Assembly (NCBI GenBank): GCA_017307785.1
Contig: JAFKGI010000004.1
Span: 238,620 to 302,619, forward strand
Direction: 5' to 3'
DNA from: Vulcanimicrobiota bacterium
Lineage (GTDB): Bacteria; Vulcanimicrobiota; Xenobia; Xenobiales; JADMJV01
DNA: 64,000 nt
The translations under genes and the position numbers were made by a program. Positions within the stretch are counted from its first letter, which is position 1, and each line of letters begins with the position of its first letter. A model generated the notes under the pieces. That model did no database searches. It had not been told where the DNA came from and saw only the letters and a list, made by a program, of their open reading frames with translations. Positions 15,189 to 24,152 of the stretch are shown one piece after another.

Positions 15189-16694
15189 TTACTTCTCTCT
15201 GGGCAGCGTGAAGTAGAACAACGCGCCGCCTTCCTTACTGGGGTCTACCCCGACTTTGCCCCCGTGGGCTTCTACAATGGCTTTGCAGATATAAAGACCC
15301 AACCCTGCCCCGCGCACCCGCTGCTTCAGCGGGTCGCCGCCGCGCTCGAAGGCGGTGAAGATGCGCTCGCGATCTTCGCTGGGAATGCCGGGTCCGGAAT
15401 CCTGGACCTCGACGCGCACCCGGCGCGGGCCGTCCGAGCGCAGGTTGACCTTGATCGGCCGGGGCCCGGCATACTTGAAGGCGTTTTCCACGAAGTTGGT
15501 GACCACTTGCTGTAACTTGTCCTCGTCCAGAGCCGCGAACAGCTCCTGGTCGTCCTCATGCAGGGTCAACTTGGCGCCCTTCAGCTTGTAGACGGGACGC
15601 AGCTTGTCGCACAGCTTCTTCAGCCAGGGCCCGACCTCGACCAGATGGCGCTGCAGTTTGAGGCCGCCAGCCTGGATGCGGGTGGCGTAGAGCATCTGCT
15701 GCACCATTTGCTCCAGTCGGTGGGCTTCTTCTTCGATGACGCGGGCGTGTTCGCGCACGTTCTTGAGCTCGACCTCGGGATCGGCCATCAGGCCCGCATA
15801 GCCGCGAATGATGGCGATGGGCGTCTGCAGCTCATGGGACACGGCCGAGAGAAACAGCTTGTGCAGGCGCTCCATTTCCTTGCGCTTGGAAATATCGCGC
15901 ACCGTCATCACCCAGCCGAGCGGGCCGCCCTGACGGTCAAAGAGGGGAGCGCCCACCACCTCGACCTCCACGCTCTGGCCGTCGCGGGCCAGCAGACGGG
16001 CCTCGACCGGGTCGGTGGCCGACAACCAGGGAACGCTGCCCGAGACGGCCACGGCCGTGTCGAAAACGCTGCTGTCCACCAGCACCAGAGGAAAGGCTTC
16101 GTTGCCCGGCTGGCCCACGGCTTCGCCAATTTTCCAGCCGGACAGCTTGGCCATGGTCAGGTTGTAGCCCATCACCCGGCCCTGGGGATCGTGAATGATG
16201 ACGCCGTCGGTGCTGTGCTGCACCACCGCTTCTAGCCATTTGCGCTCGTGCAGCAGCCGTTCTAAGAGGCGGGCGCCCTGCAGACTGGATTCAAATTGGT
16301 CGAAGTTGAGGTGCACCAGGCCCGGGCTGTCCTGCAGCAGCGGGGGAGCCTCGCTGCGATGCCACAGACAGAAGACCCCGACCGGCTTGCCGCCGCTGCG
16401 AATGGGGATGGCCAGCGGCCTTCCGCCCCCGCGCCGGCGCGCTTCCTGTTCCAGTTCGGCCAGTTGCTCCGGGGGAATGCCGCCCTGCTCGACCAGCGCC
16501 TCCATCATGCCCACCAGTGGCTGGGAGTCGACCGGGTCCATACCGTAGACCGAGGTGATCGGGCCACTGGAAAGGCGCGTGGTCATGACGCCGGCCTGGC
16601 CGCCGGCCGCTTCCACCAGTTGGGTCAGCAGGTCGTCGAGAACCTTGGGCTCGGTCTGCGGGTCCAGTTGCAGATCGACGTGATACTCTTCCAC
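15189..16694 (-). CDS. Soluble sensor histidine kinase (GAF-PAS-HisKA-HATPase)
   Basis: About 501 residues from GTG at 16694. Longer in-frame starts reach 16775 but would overlap the divergent oxidoreductase, so the shorter start is chosen. Order: GAF-like sensory domain (~1-150); PAS domain (~155-275, VVQHSTDGVIIHDPQGRVMGYN); HisKA with phospho-His in SHELQTPI; and HATPase_c with VTNFVENAFKYAG (N box), DSGPGIP (G1), FTAFERG (F) and GAGLGLYI (G2). There is no transmembrane segment, so it senses a cytoplasmic signal. It is paired with the PhoB-type regulator immediately downstream. Confidence 0.88.
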   Translation of the reverse strand: MEEYHVDLQLDPQTEPKVLDDLLTQLVEAAGGQAGVMTTRLSSGPITSVYGMDPVDSQPLVGMMEALVEQGGIPPEQLAELEQEARRRGGGRPLAIPIRSGGKPVGVFCLWHRSEAPPLLQDSPGLVHLNFDQFESSLQGARLLERLLHERKWLEAVVQHSTDGVIIHDPQGRVMGYNLTMAKLSGWKIGEAVGQPGNEAFPLVLVDSSVFDTAVAVSGSVPWLSATDPVEARLLARDGQSVEVEVVGAPLFDRQGGPLGWVMTVRDISKRKEMERLHKLFLSAVSHELQTPIAIIRGYAGLMADPEVELKNVREHARVIEEEAHRLEQMVQQMLYATRIQAGGLKLQRHLVEVGPWLKKLCDKLRPVYKLKGAKLTLHEDDQELFAALDEDKLQQVVTNFVENAFKYAGPRPIKVNLRSDGPRRVRVEVQDSGPGIPSEDRERIFTAFERGGDPLKQRVRGAGLGLYICKAIVEAHGGKVGVDPSKEGGALFYFTLPREK

Positions 16695-16729
16695 AGGAGC
16701 GCCTTCGCCGACAGCAGAAGGCCTGCCTT

Positions 16730-17821
16730 GTGAAAAACGTGGCCGTGGTCGGCGGGGGCATTGTGGGAGTGGCAACGGCCTATACGTTGCAGCGGCGCGG
16801 CTTGCGCGTCACCGTCTTCGAAAAAGAAGACCGCCTGGCCGCCCATCAGACGGGGCGCAACAGCGGCGTGATTCATTCCGGGATTTACTACCCCCCTGGG
16901 TCGCTGAAAGCCCGCACCTGCCTGCGCGGGCGCACTCTGCTGGAAGCCTTTTGCGAGCAGCACGCCATTCCATGGAAGCGTTGCGGCAAGGTGATCGTGG
17001 CCACCCACTCGTCTCAGGTCGAGAAACTGCGCCAGCTGGGAGCGCGCGGCCAGGAACACGGCCTGCAGGTGCGCTCGGTTCATCCTCGCCAGATCGAGCC
17101 GGCCTGCGCCGGTTTGGAGGCGGTCTTCGTGCCCGAGACCGGCATCGTCGATTACACTCAGGTGGTGCTCAAGCTGGCCGAGGGTCTGGACGTGCGCCTC
17201 AAAACCCCCTGGGTCGACACCGGCGAGTTCGACGCCTGGATCAACTGCGCCGGTCTCTACTGCGACAAACTGGCCGATTCGGAGGTGCGCATCGTGCCCT
17301 TCCGCGGTGAATACTACTCGCTCACCCCCGAGGCCGCCGATCTGTGCAAGACTTTGATTTACCCGGTGCCCGACCCGCGCTTTCCCTTTCTGGGCGTGCA
17401 TCTGACCCGGCACATCGACGATACCGTGGGTGCCGGCCCCAACGCCGTGCTGGCCCTGGGCCGGGAAAACTACGACGGCTGGACCTTCAACCTGCGGGAG
17501 TCGCTAGAAACCCTGACCTATCCCGGCTTTCAGCGCCTGGCCGTGAAATACTGGCGAATGGGCCTCTGGGAACAGCTGCGCTCCCTGTCCAAGTGGTTGT
17601 TCCTCAAGGAGTTGCAGAAGCTGACCCCGGACCTGCGCAGCCAACATCTGGTGCCCTCCAAAGCCGGCATTCGCGCCCAGTGCGTCCGCCCCGACGGCAC
17701 CCTGGTCGACGATTTTCTGGTGTATCGTCAGGGAAGGGCGGTGCATGTCCTCAACGCCCCCAGTCCCGCCGCCACCGCCAGCCTGGCCATCGCCGAAGAA
17801 ATCGCCGCCCAGCTCCTCTAG
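16730..17821 (+). CDS. lhgO: L-2-hydroxyglutarate oxidase/dehydrogenase-like FAD enzyme
   Basis: 363 residues from GTG. The N-terminal dinucleotide-binding motif is VVGGGIVGVATAYTLQRRG, followed by the family hallmark HQTGRNSGVIHSGIYYPPGSLKA and the later LGVHLTRHIDD…GPNAVLALGREN block. LhgO oxidises L-2-hydroxyglutarate to 2-oxoglutarate, passing electrons to the quinone pool at the membrane. The length is near 400 for E. coli LhgO but slightly shorter: the segment between VLKLAEGLDV and the FAD-contacting part is trimmed. It is divergent from the kinase gene with a 35-base gap. Confidence 0.85.
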   Translation: MKNVAVVGGGIVGVATAYTLQRRGLRVTVFEKEDRLAAHQTGRNSGVIHSGIYYPPGSLKARTCLRGRTLLEAFCEQHAIPWKRCGKVIVATHSSQVEKLRQLGARGQEHGLQVRSVHPRQIEPACAGLEAVFVPETGIVDYTQVVLKLAEGLDVRLKTPWVDTGEFDAWINCAGLYCDKLADSEVRIVPFRGEYYSLTPEAADLCKTLIYPVPDPRFPFLGVHLTRHIDDTVGAGPNAVLALGRENYDGWTFNLRESLETLTYPGFQRLAVKYWRMGLWEQLRSLSKWLFLKELQKLTPDLRSQHLVPSKAGIRAQCVRPDGTLVDDFLVYRQGRAVHVLNAPSPAATASLAIAEEIAAQLL

Positions 17822-17869
17822 GCCTTCGTCTGCGGGATTGCCCCGCCGGCCCCCGCCCGCCAGGCTGGC

Positions 17870-17908
17870 GCGGTCCTGACGCCCGCGTTTGCGGTCCTGG
17901 CGCCCGCG
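17870..17908. repeat. Two 18-bp direct repeats with 21-bp period
   Basis: GCGGTCCTG[A/G]CGCCCGCG occurs at 17870-17887 and 17891-17908, between two convergent genes. There is one mismatch. It has no coding role that I can see and may be a remnant of slippage in GC-rich DNA. Confidence 0.5.
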
Positions 17909-17911
17909 GCC

Positions 17912-19060
17912 CTACCTGACCAGGGCCTCCACGAAGCCAGGCTGGACCGCGCAACGCTCCAGACGCACATTCTCCAAAAGCCCCGCAAACGCAGCCCGGG
18001 CCTCGGCCCGGGAAGGCCGCAGCTTGCGCCGCCCCTCGCCTTCCAGACCAAATCCGTCGATCCAGGCAATAACCTTGTCCCAGTGCGGTGGCTTCGAGAC
18101 CAGGGCTACGCAGCTTTCGGTCTTCATCTTCTTATAGGGCCAGAAATACCAGCCCACCTGCTCCGCTTCCAGACGCGTGCGAAACTCTCGGATCCATTTG
18201 CTGTCGTTCTCCCCGGACTCGCTCATCAACAAAGGCACCCCGCGCTGCTGACGCACCGCCAGGTAAGGACCGATGGCCTGGGGGTCGGCCCAGTAGCGGT
18301 GAAAGGCCAGCACCAGCCCGGAGTCCCAGTCCGTGGAGACGTGCTCGAATTTGGTGGCCCACTCGGCGCCGTCCAGAAACAGCAGATGCCGCCGGTCCAC
18401 CTGGCGGATGGCCGCTCCCATTTCCCGATAGACTTCGTCCAGCTTGGGATGCAGTTCCGTGTAGCCCGGCCAGTTGGGAATCGGCTCATTGAGCAGCTCA
18501 TAGCCCAGCACGGTGGGCTCGTCCCGGTAGCGCTCGGCCACTTCCTTCCAAAGTTGAGCCGCCAGCGCCCGCGACTGCGGAGATTCAAACAACCACGGAT
18601 AAGATGCGCCATCGTCGATGTTGTCGCCCGTCTGCCCCCCGGGAGCGGCGTGCAGATCGGGCAGCACCCAGAGATTGAGCCGCTTGCATTCCCGCACCAG
18701 CCAGTCCAGCCGCTCCAGCTCCGCCGGATCGCGCAGAAACTTCCAGTGCAGCGGCACGCGCACGGTGTTAAAGCCAGAGCGCGCCAGCAGCTCCAGGTCG
18801 GCGCGCGTTACGTAAGCGGCCCGATACTCGCGCCAGAAGGCCTCACTTTCCTCCGGCCCCAGCAGTTCCAGCACGCCGCGCTCGATTTGGGTAGGCGAAG
18901 TGGCTTTGGAAAAGCCGAACATGTAGCCCTCGGGCACCCACCAGTTGCCCAGGCACATGCCCCGCAGACGCACGGACTTTTCTTCGCAAACCAGCTCGCT
19001 GCCGCGGCGCTCGACCCAACCCGGCGACAAAAACAAGAGAAACAGCAGTAAGGCTTTCAT
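17912..19060 (-). CDS. Secreted glycoside hydrolase family 5 (cellulase-like)
   Basis: About 382 residues from ATG at 19060, chosen because it opens a signal peptide (MKALLLFLLFLSPGWVERRG); longer frames read into the divergent gene. GH5 landmarks are GFNTVRVPLHWKF, WVLPDLHAAPGGQTG, the acid/base Glu in YELLNEP and the nucleophile Glu in LLMSESGEN, with FHRYWADP between them. GH5 enzymes hydrolyse beta-linked glucans or mannans. Close spacing to divergent envelope and sugar genes and the GH3 beta-glucosidase nearby fit extracellular or periplasmic glucan breakdown. Confidence 0.85.
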   Translation of the reverse strand: MKALLLFLLFLSPGWVERRGSELVCEEKSVRLRGMCLGNWWVPEGYMFGFSKATSPTQIERGVLELLGPEESEAFWREYRAAYVTRADLELLARSGFNTVRVPLHWKFLRDPAELERLDWLVRECKRLNLWVLPDLHAAPGGQTGDNIDDGASYPWLFESPQSRALAAQLWKEVAERYRDEPTVLGYELLNEPIPNWPGYTELHPKLDEVYREMGAAIRQVDRRHLLFLDGAEWATKFEHVSTDWDSGLVLAFHRYWADPQAIGPYLAVRQQRGVPLLMSESGENDSKWIREFRTRLEAEQVGWYFWPYKKMKTESCVALVSKPPHWDKVIAWIDGFGLEGEGRRKLRPSRAEARAAFAGLLENVRLERCAVQPGFVEALVR

Positions 19061-19100
19061 AGCAGGAGTAGTTACCCCGTGTAGGTAGTTCGCATACCAC

Positions 19101-19724
19101 ATGGCCATCGGAGCGCTGACCTGGAACCTCAGCTTGTATCTCAGCGAGCTTGTTCGCCTGCGCAAACAGCCGTGGTGGTGGCAGCTCAAGCGCGGCCTCA
19201 AACGCGAATTTCGCGACCTGGACCCCAACAAAATGGTCTACCGGATGCGCGGCGCCTACCACGTGGACTCGCTGGCTTTCGGAGAAACCTCCCCCCTGAG
19301 CGTGCTCAAGATTCTCGAAACTCTCCAACTCCCTCCGGGCTCCACCCTTTGCGACCTGGGCTCCGGTCGCGGCGTGCCCTGCCTGGTGGCCGCCGCCCAG
19401 GGCTACAAAACCATCGGCCTGGAATATTTTGCTGTCTACACCGAGCGATCTCAGCGCATTGCCGCCGAGATGAACGTCGACGCCACCTTTATCTCGGGCA
19501 ACTTCATGAACCGTCCCCTGCCCCCGGCCGACGCCTACCTGGTCTCCGCCACCGCCTTCCCCGAAGAACTGCGTGCCCAGCTCAAGCAAAAGCTGGACGA
19601 GCAAGCCAAGATCGTGGTCGCCCAGGACTGGATTCTCGGCCCGCCCTGGGAACACGAGCGCATGCAGAAGCTGCCCGTTAGCTGGGGCACGGCTCAGTTT
19701 TGCTACCATCACCGAAAAGGCTGA
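19101..19724 (+). CDS. Class I SAM-dependent methyltransferase-like protein
   Basis: 207 residues. Motif I is TLCDLGSGRGVPCLVAAAQG and motif II GLEYFAVYTERSQR; the N-terminal helix-rich part (MRGAYHVDSLAFGETSPLSVLKIL) resembles SAM-binding domains of the DOT1/Methyltransf_25 type. The C-terminal half is short and lacks a recognisable substrate domain. It lies 27 bases before the GH3 beta-glucosidase on the same strand and is divergent from the GH5 gene with a 40-base gap. The substrate is unknown. Confidence 0.65.
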   Translation: MAIGALTWNLSLYLSELVRLRKQPWWWQLKRGLKREFRDLDPNKMVYRMRGAYHVDSLAFGETSPLSVLKILETLQLPPGSTLCDLGSGRGVPCLVAAAQGYKTIGLEYFAVYTERSQRIAAEMNVDATFISGNFMNRPLPPADAYLVSATAFPEELRAQLKQKLDEQAKIVVAQDWILGPPWEHERMQKLPVSWGTAQFCYHHRKG

Positions 19725-19751
19725 CGGCCCCGGCAAAGCGAACGGCCGGGC

Positions 19752-21878
19752 ATGAAAAAGACCCTGCTTGCTTTACTGCTTACCGCTGCCCCCGCTTTCG
19801 CTCAGGACATCGAGGGCCTGATCAAACAAATGACCCTCGAAGAAAAGCTCGGTCAGATTCAGCAGTATTCTGACTTTGGCTTCTCCACCGGCCCCACCGC
19901 CGCGGCCGACAACGACAAGCAGAAAGAACGCATCCGCAAGGGCGGAGTGGGGTCCATCCTCAACTGCGTCGGCGCCAAGTGGACCAACGAGCTGCAGCGA
20001 GAGGCGGTCGAGAAATCCCGCCTGCACATTCCGATTCTCTTCGGCTTTGACGTCATCCACGGCCACCGCACCACCTTCCCAACGCCGCTGGGGGAAGCCG
20101 CTTCCTTTGATCCCAAGGGCTGCGAAGAAACGGCCGCTGTGGCCGCCAAGGAAAGCCGCGCCCAGGGCGTGCGCTGGACCTTTGCTCCCATGGTCGACAT
20201 CGCCCGCGACGCCCGCTGGGGTCGCATCGTGGAAGGGGCCGGCGAAGATCCCTACCTCGGCTCCAAGCTGGCCACCGCGCGCGTGCAGGGCTTCCAACGC
20301 GGCGGCAAGTATGCGGCCTGCGCCAAGCACTGGGTGGCCTACGGCGCCGCCGAAGCCGGGCGCGACTACAACACCGTCGACGTCTCCGAGCGCAGCCTGC
20401 GCGAAGTCTACTTCCCGCCCTTCAAGGCCAGCGTGGACGCTGGCGTCATGACCTTCATGACCAGCTTTAACGAGACTTCCGGCATCCCCTCGACCGCCAA
20501 CCGCTTCATTCTGACCGACGTGTTGCGCAAAGAATGGGGCTTCCGCGGCTTCGTGGTCAGCGACTACGAATCGGTGGACGAGCTTAAGAACCACGGTCTT
20601 TCGGCCGACGGCGCCGAAGCCGGATTGGACTCGATCAACGCCGGCCTGGACATGGAAATGGTCAGCCAGCACATCTCCCAGAACGGCGCCGCCCTGATCA
20701 AGTCGGGCAAGCTCAAGATGGCCACCGTCGATGAAGCCGTGCGCCGCATTCTGCGCATCAAGAAGCAGCTGGGCCTGTGGGAGAATCCCTACACCGACGA
20801 AGCGCCCGAGCAGCAGGTCATCAAAGACCCGGCTCACCGCGCCCTGGCCCGCACCAGCGCGGCCCGCTCCATGGTCTTGCTCAAGAACGACAAGAAAGTC
20901 TTGCCCCTGCAGAGCCCCAAGAACATCCTGGTGGTGGGTCCGCTGGGCGACAATGGCGCCGATTTGCTGGGACCCTGGCACGGCGACGGTCGCAAAGACG
21001 AAGTGGTCACCCTGCTGCAGGGCCTGAAGAACAAGTATCCGGGCGCCACCGTGACTTTCCAGAAAGGCTGCGACTTCAAGGGGCCGGTGGAAGCGCTGAA
21101 CCTGGCCAGCGCCGACGTGGTCATCCTGGCCGTGGGCGAGTCCGAGCAAATGTCGGGTGAAGCCAAATCGCGATCCATGATCGGCATCCCCGGCGAGCAG
21201 GAAGCTCTCATCAAGCAAGTCCACAACAGCGGCAAACCCTACGTGGTGGCCCTCTTCAACGGACGTCCGCTGGCTCTGGGCTGGGTGGCCGAAAATTGTC
21301 CGACCATCCTGGAATGCTGGTTCCCCGGATCCGAGGGCGGCAACGCCGTGGCCGACGTGCTCAACGGCGACGTCAACCCCGGCGCCAAGCTGCCCGTCAG
21401 CTTCCCGCGCAACGTCGGCCAGTGCCCCATCTACTACAATCACAAGAACACCGGCCGCCCCGCCTACCTGCGTCCCGAGTATGTCTCCACCTATCAGGAC
21501 GTGGACAACTCGCCGCAATACACCTTCGGCTACGGACTGAGCTACACCAGCTTCAAGATCGACGGCGTCTCGGTGGCCCCGGATCACACCGTCACCGCTA
21601 CCGTTACCAACACCGGCGCCAAAGAAGGCGACGAAGTGGTGCAGCTCTACATCCGCGATAAAGTGGCCAGCGTCACCCGTCCGGTGCGCGAGCTCAAGGG
21701 TTTCCAGCGCGTCACCCTCAAGCCCGGCGCCTCCCAGACCGTCAAGTTTCCCCTGGGCGACAAAGAGCTCGGCTTCTACGATCGCAGCATGCGCTGGACC
21801 GTCGAGCCGGGTGAATTCGAAGTCTACGTGGGCAACTCCAGCGACGCCCCCAAGGCCACCAGCTTCTTCATCAAATAG
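19752..21878 (+). CDS. bglX: Periplasmic beta-glucosidase, glycoside hydrolase family 3 (BglX-like)
   Basis: 708 residues with signal peptide MKKTLLALLLTAAPAFAQ. GH3 N-domain landmarks are FGFDVIHGHRTTFP, RWGRIVEGAGEDPYLGS, KHWVAYGA and the catalytic nucleophile Asp in GFVVSDYESVDEL. The GH3 C-domain contains AVGESEQMSGEAKSR and a fibronectin-III-like end (VTATVTNTGAKEGDEVVQLY). The length and order match BglX, which removes terminal beta-glucose from oligosaccharides. Together with the GH5 gene it would give a two-step beta-glucan pathway. Confidence 0.93.
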   Translation: MKKTLLALLLTAAPAFAQDIEGLIKQMTLEEKLGQIQQYSDFGFSTGPTAAADNDKQKERIRKGGVGSILNCVGAKWTNELQREAVEKSRLHIPILFGFDVIHGHRTTFPTPLGEAASFDPKGCEETAAVAAKESRAQGVRWTFAPMVDIARDARWGRIVEGAGEDPYLGSKLATARVQGFQRGGKYAACAKHWVAYGAAEAGRDYNTVDVSERSLREVYFPPFKASVDAGVMTFMTSFNETSGIPSTANRFILTDVLRKEWGFRGFVVSDYESVDELKNHGLSADGAEAGLDSINAGLDMEMVSQHISQNGAALIKSGKLKMATVDEAVRRILRIKKQLGLWENPYTDEAPEQQVIKDPAHRALARTSAARSMVLLKNDKKVLPLQSPKNILVVGPLGDNGADLLGPWHGDGRKDEVVTLLQGLKNKYPGATVTFQKGCDFKGPVEALNLASADVVILAVGESEQMSGEAKSRSMIGIPGEQEALIKQVHNSGKPYVVALFNGRPLALGWVAENCPTILECWFPGSEGGNAVADVLNGDVNPGAKLPVSFPRNVGQCPIYYNHKNTGRPAYLRPEYVSTYQDVDNSPQYTFGYGLSYTSFKIDGVSVAPDHTVTATVTNTGAKEGDEVVQLYIRDKVASVTRPVRELKGFQRVTLKPGASQTVKFPLGDKELGFYDRSMRWTVEPGEFEVYVGNSSDAPKATSFFIK

Positions 21879-21937
21879 GGCTCGTTCAGCTAAATTTCAG
21901 CTCCGTGACATAGCGTCTTCCTAACACGAACACGCTT

Positions 21938-24145
21938 ATGAACATCACGCGATTGCCCAACAGCCCGGTGACGGCCCGCAAGCTGCCGCCGGCCAAACCC
22001 CCGGAAGCCCCGCCCGACAAGGTGGTCTACAACCATCTGCCGGAGCACCGACTGCGCATTCAGCATCCGCTGGGTGCCGTGGTGGGGGCGGGCGCGGGGG
22101 TCGGGCTCAACGCTTTGGCCCAGGGCAACCTGTGGACCGGACTGGCGGCGGCCGGCGTGGGCGCCTTTCTGGGCGGCAACTACAGCAAATTGCTCTACTC
22201 GGCCCACTCCAAGCTGCGCGAAATCAGCAATCGCACCGACATGCACCGCAAGAAGGAAGTCCCGTCCTTCGAGCCGCTCAAGCAAGAGCACCTGATTGGA
22301 CAGCGCCCGGTCGGCCAGAGCCCGCGTCTTTACGACGGCTACGACAGTTCTCGAGACATTGCCGCCCTGTACGCTCGCGAAGGCCGCCCCGAGCAGGCCT
22401 ACGCGATCGAGGTCGAGGTGGCTCATCTGCGTCCATCCGCCGAGTTGGGACACCTCGACACGCACCTGCAGCTCAGCTGGGGTCAGGACCATCCTTACTC
22501 CTTGGACCTGGAAAAAGACGACGCCACTACGCGTCACTCCACCACCTTCAATCGCATCCAGGCGCGCATCGACAAAGACGACCTGCGCAAAGCCGGTTGG
22601 CGCGACGGGCAGCCCATTGCCGTCGAGGCCGTCACCACCGACGAAAAGTCCGCCCAGACCCGCATCGGGGGCCGCACCGACAATCCCCAGAAGCCGGGAA
22701 ATATCTTCCGCTGGGAAGGCAAGACCGTTTATTACGCCGTCACCGATCGCTTTCAGAACGGGGACAAGAGCAACGACCAGGGCACCGATCCCAGCAATCC
22801 GCAGAAGTTCCACGGCGGCGATTGGCAGGGCGTGATCGACAAGCTCGACTACCTCAAGGACCTGAACGTCGACTGCATCTGGCTGTCCTGTCCCTACGAA
22901 GCCCAGCGTGATTTCATGGGCCTGGACGGCTTCCACGGCTACTGGCCTCAGGATTTCACCAAGGCCGAGCCCGGTTTCGGCACCCGCGAGAAGTTTCACG
23001 AACTCACCGAAAAGGCTCACGCCAAAGGCATGAAAGTGATGCTGGACGTAGTTCTCAACCACACCGGCTATGGACACCCCTTCACCACCGACCCCGAGAA
23101 GAAAGAGTGGTTCAACGCCAACGGCAACATCAGCGGCCTGGGTCAGTGGGAGATGGAAAACGGCTCGCTGTGCGGTTTGCCCGACCTCAAGCAAGACAAT
23201 CCCGAGGTCACCAAGTATCTGGTGGAAGTCCACAAGGACTGGCTGAAGGACGTGGACGCCTTCCGTATCGACGCCATGCGCCACATGCCCGAAGACTTCC
23301 TGAGAAAGTTCAACCAGGAGATGAAATCTGAAAAACCGGATTTCTATGGAGTGGGGGAGGCCTTCTGGCTGAAGTCCAATTTCGTGGCTGGTTACCAGAA
23401 CCGCGCCAGCGACTCGATGTTTGACTTCCCGCTGGCCTACGCCATCCGCCGCACCTTCGCCGGCGACCCCTCCCGCGATCTGGGCGACCGCATCGACTAC
23501 TGGAAGGAAGTGAAGCCCCACGCCAGCCAGCATGAAGCCTGGCGGGTGCTGCTCGACAGTCACAAGAGCCAGGATATGTCGCTGCTCTCGGAAGCCCTGA
23601 GCCAGGACAAACTCTACGACAATCCCCTCAAGTTAGGCACCTTCATCGACAACCACGACATGGTGCGCTTCATGTCGGATACGGCCGGTGACATCCGCCG
23701 CCAGGAGCAGGCGCTGGCCTTCCTTTACGCGGTGCGCGGCACGCCCCACGTCTACTACGGCACCGAAGTGGCCATGGAAGGCATCGGACCGGCCAACCGC
23801 AACGACATGGAATGGGGCAAGAATCCTGAACTAACAGAGAGCTTCAAGCGGCTGACCGAGGCTCGCAAGGGCTCGGAAGCCCTGCAATACGGTTCCCAGC
23901 AGGAGCTGCACTGCGGCAAAGACACCTATGCCTTCTCGCGCATCCGTCCGGAAGAAGAAGTGGTATGCGTCTTCAATAAAGGGGACGAGGAGCAGACTGT
24001 GAGTCTGCCGCTGCATAAGGACAGTCCGATTCCCGATACGGCCACGCTCAAGGATATGTTTTGCGACGAGTCGGTGACGGTTCACGACCGCTCCGTGACC
24101 GTGACGGTTCCGCCTAAGGGCTATCGCTACTTGCAGTGGAAATAG
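21938..24145 (+). CDS. Alpha-amylase-type glycoside hydrolase (GH13) with unusual N-terminal region
   Basis: 735 residues. The C-terminal ~470 form a GH13 barrel: VYYAVTDRFQNGD, region I DVVLNHTGYGH, region II FRIDAMRH (nucleophile Asp), region III GVGEAFWL (Glu) and region IV FIDNHDMVRF. It should act on alpha-1,4-glucans. The first ~260 residues are not standard: a Pro-rich leader without signal peptide, then a glycine-zipper hydrophobic segment (46-80, GAVVGAGAGVGLNALAQ…), then a soluble linker domain (DSSRDIAALYAREGRPEQAYAIEV). The zipper suggests membrane insertion or oligomerisation. A similar layout is seen in the protein at 39316. Confidence 0.88.
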   Translation: MNITRLPNSPVTARKLPPAKPPEAPPDKVVYNHLPEHRLRIQHPLGAVVGAGAGVGLNALAQGNLWTGLAAAGVGAFLGGNYSKLLYSAHSKLREISNRTDMHRKKEVPSFEPLKQEHLIGQRPVGQSPRLYDGYDSSRDIAALYAREGRPEQAYAIEVEVAHLRPSAELGHLDTHLQLSWGQDHPYSLDLEKDDATTRHSTTFNRIQARIDKDDLRKAGWRDGQPIAVEAVTTDEKSAQTRIGGRTDNPQKPGNIFRWEGKTVYYAVTDRFQNGDKSNDQGTDPSNPQKFHGGDWQGVIDKLDYLKDLNVDCIWLSCPYEAQRDFMGLDGFHGYWPQDFTKAEPGFGTREKFHELTEKAHAKGMKVMLDVVLNHTGYGHPFTTDPEKKEWFNANGNISGLGQWEMENGSLCGLPDLKQDNPEVTKYLVEVHKDWLKDVDAFRIDAMRHMPEDFLRKFNQEMKSEKPDFYGVGEAFWLKSNFVAGYQNRASDSMFDFPLAYAIRRTFAGDPSRDLGDRIDYWKEVKPHASQHEAWRVLLDSHKSQDMSLLSEALSQDKLYDNPLKLGTFIDNHDMVRFMSDTAGDIRRQEQALAFLYAVRGTPHVYYGTEVAMEGIGPANRNDMEWGKNPELTESFKRLTEARKGSEALQYGSQQELHCGKDTYAFSRIRPEEEVVCVFNKGDEEQTVSLPLHKDSPIPDTATLKDMFCDESVTVHDRSVTVTVPPKGYRYLQWK

Positions 24146-24152
24146 CAGGAGA

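Noticed and set aside
19773..21587. Leftward 600-codon frame opposite the GH3 gene
   Set aside because: Antisense shadow with low-complexity Gly/His/Val content; the GH3 frame is unmistakable.
21890..23563. Leftward 557-codon frame opposite the GH13 gene
   Set aside because: Antisense shadow; no recognisable motif.
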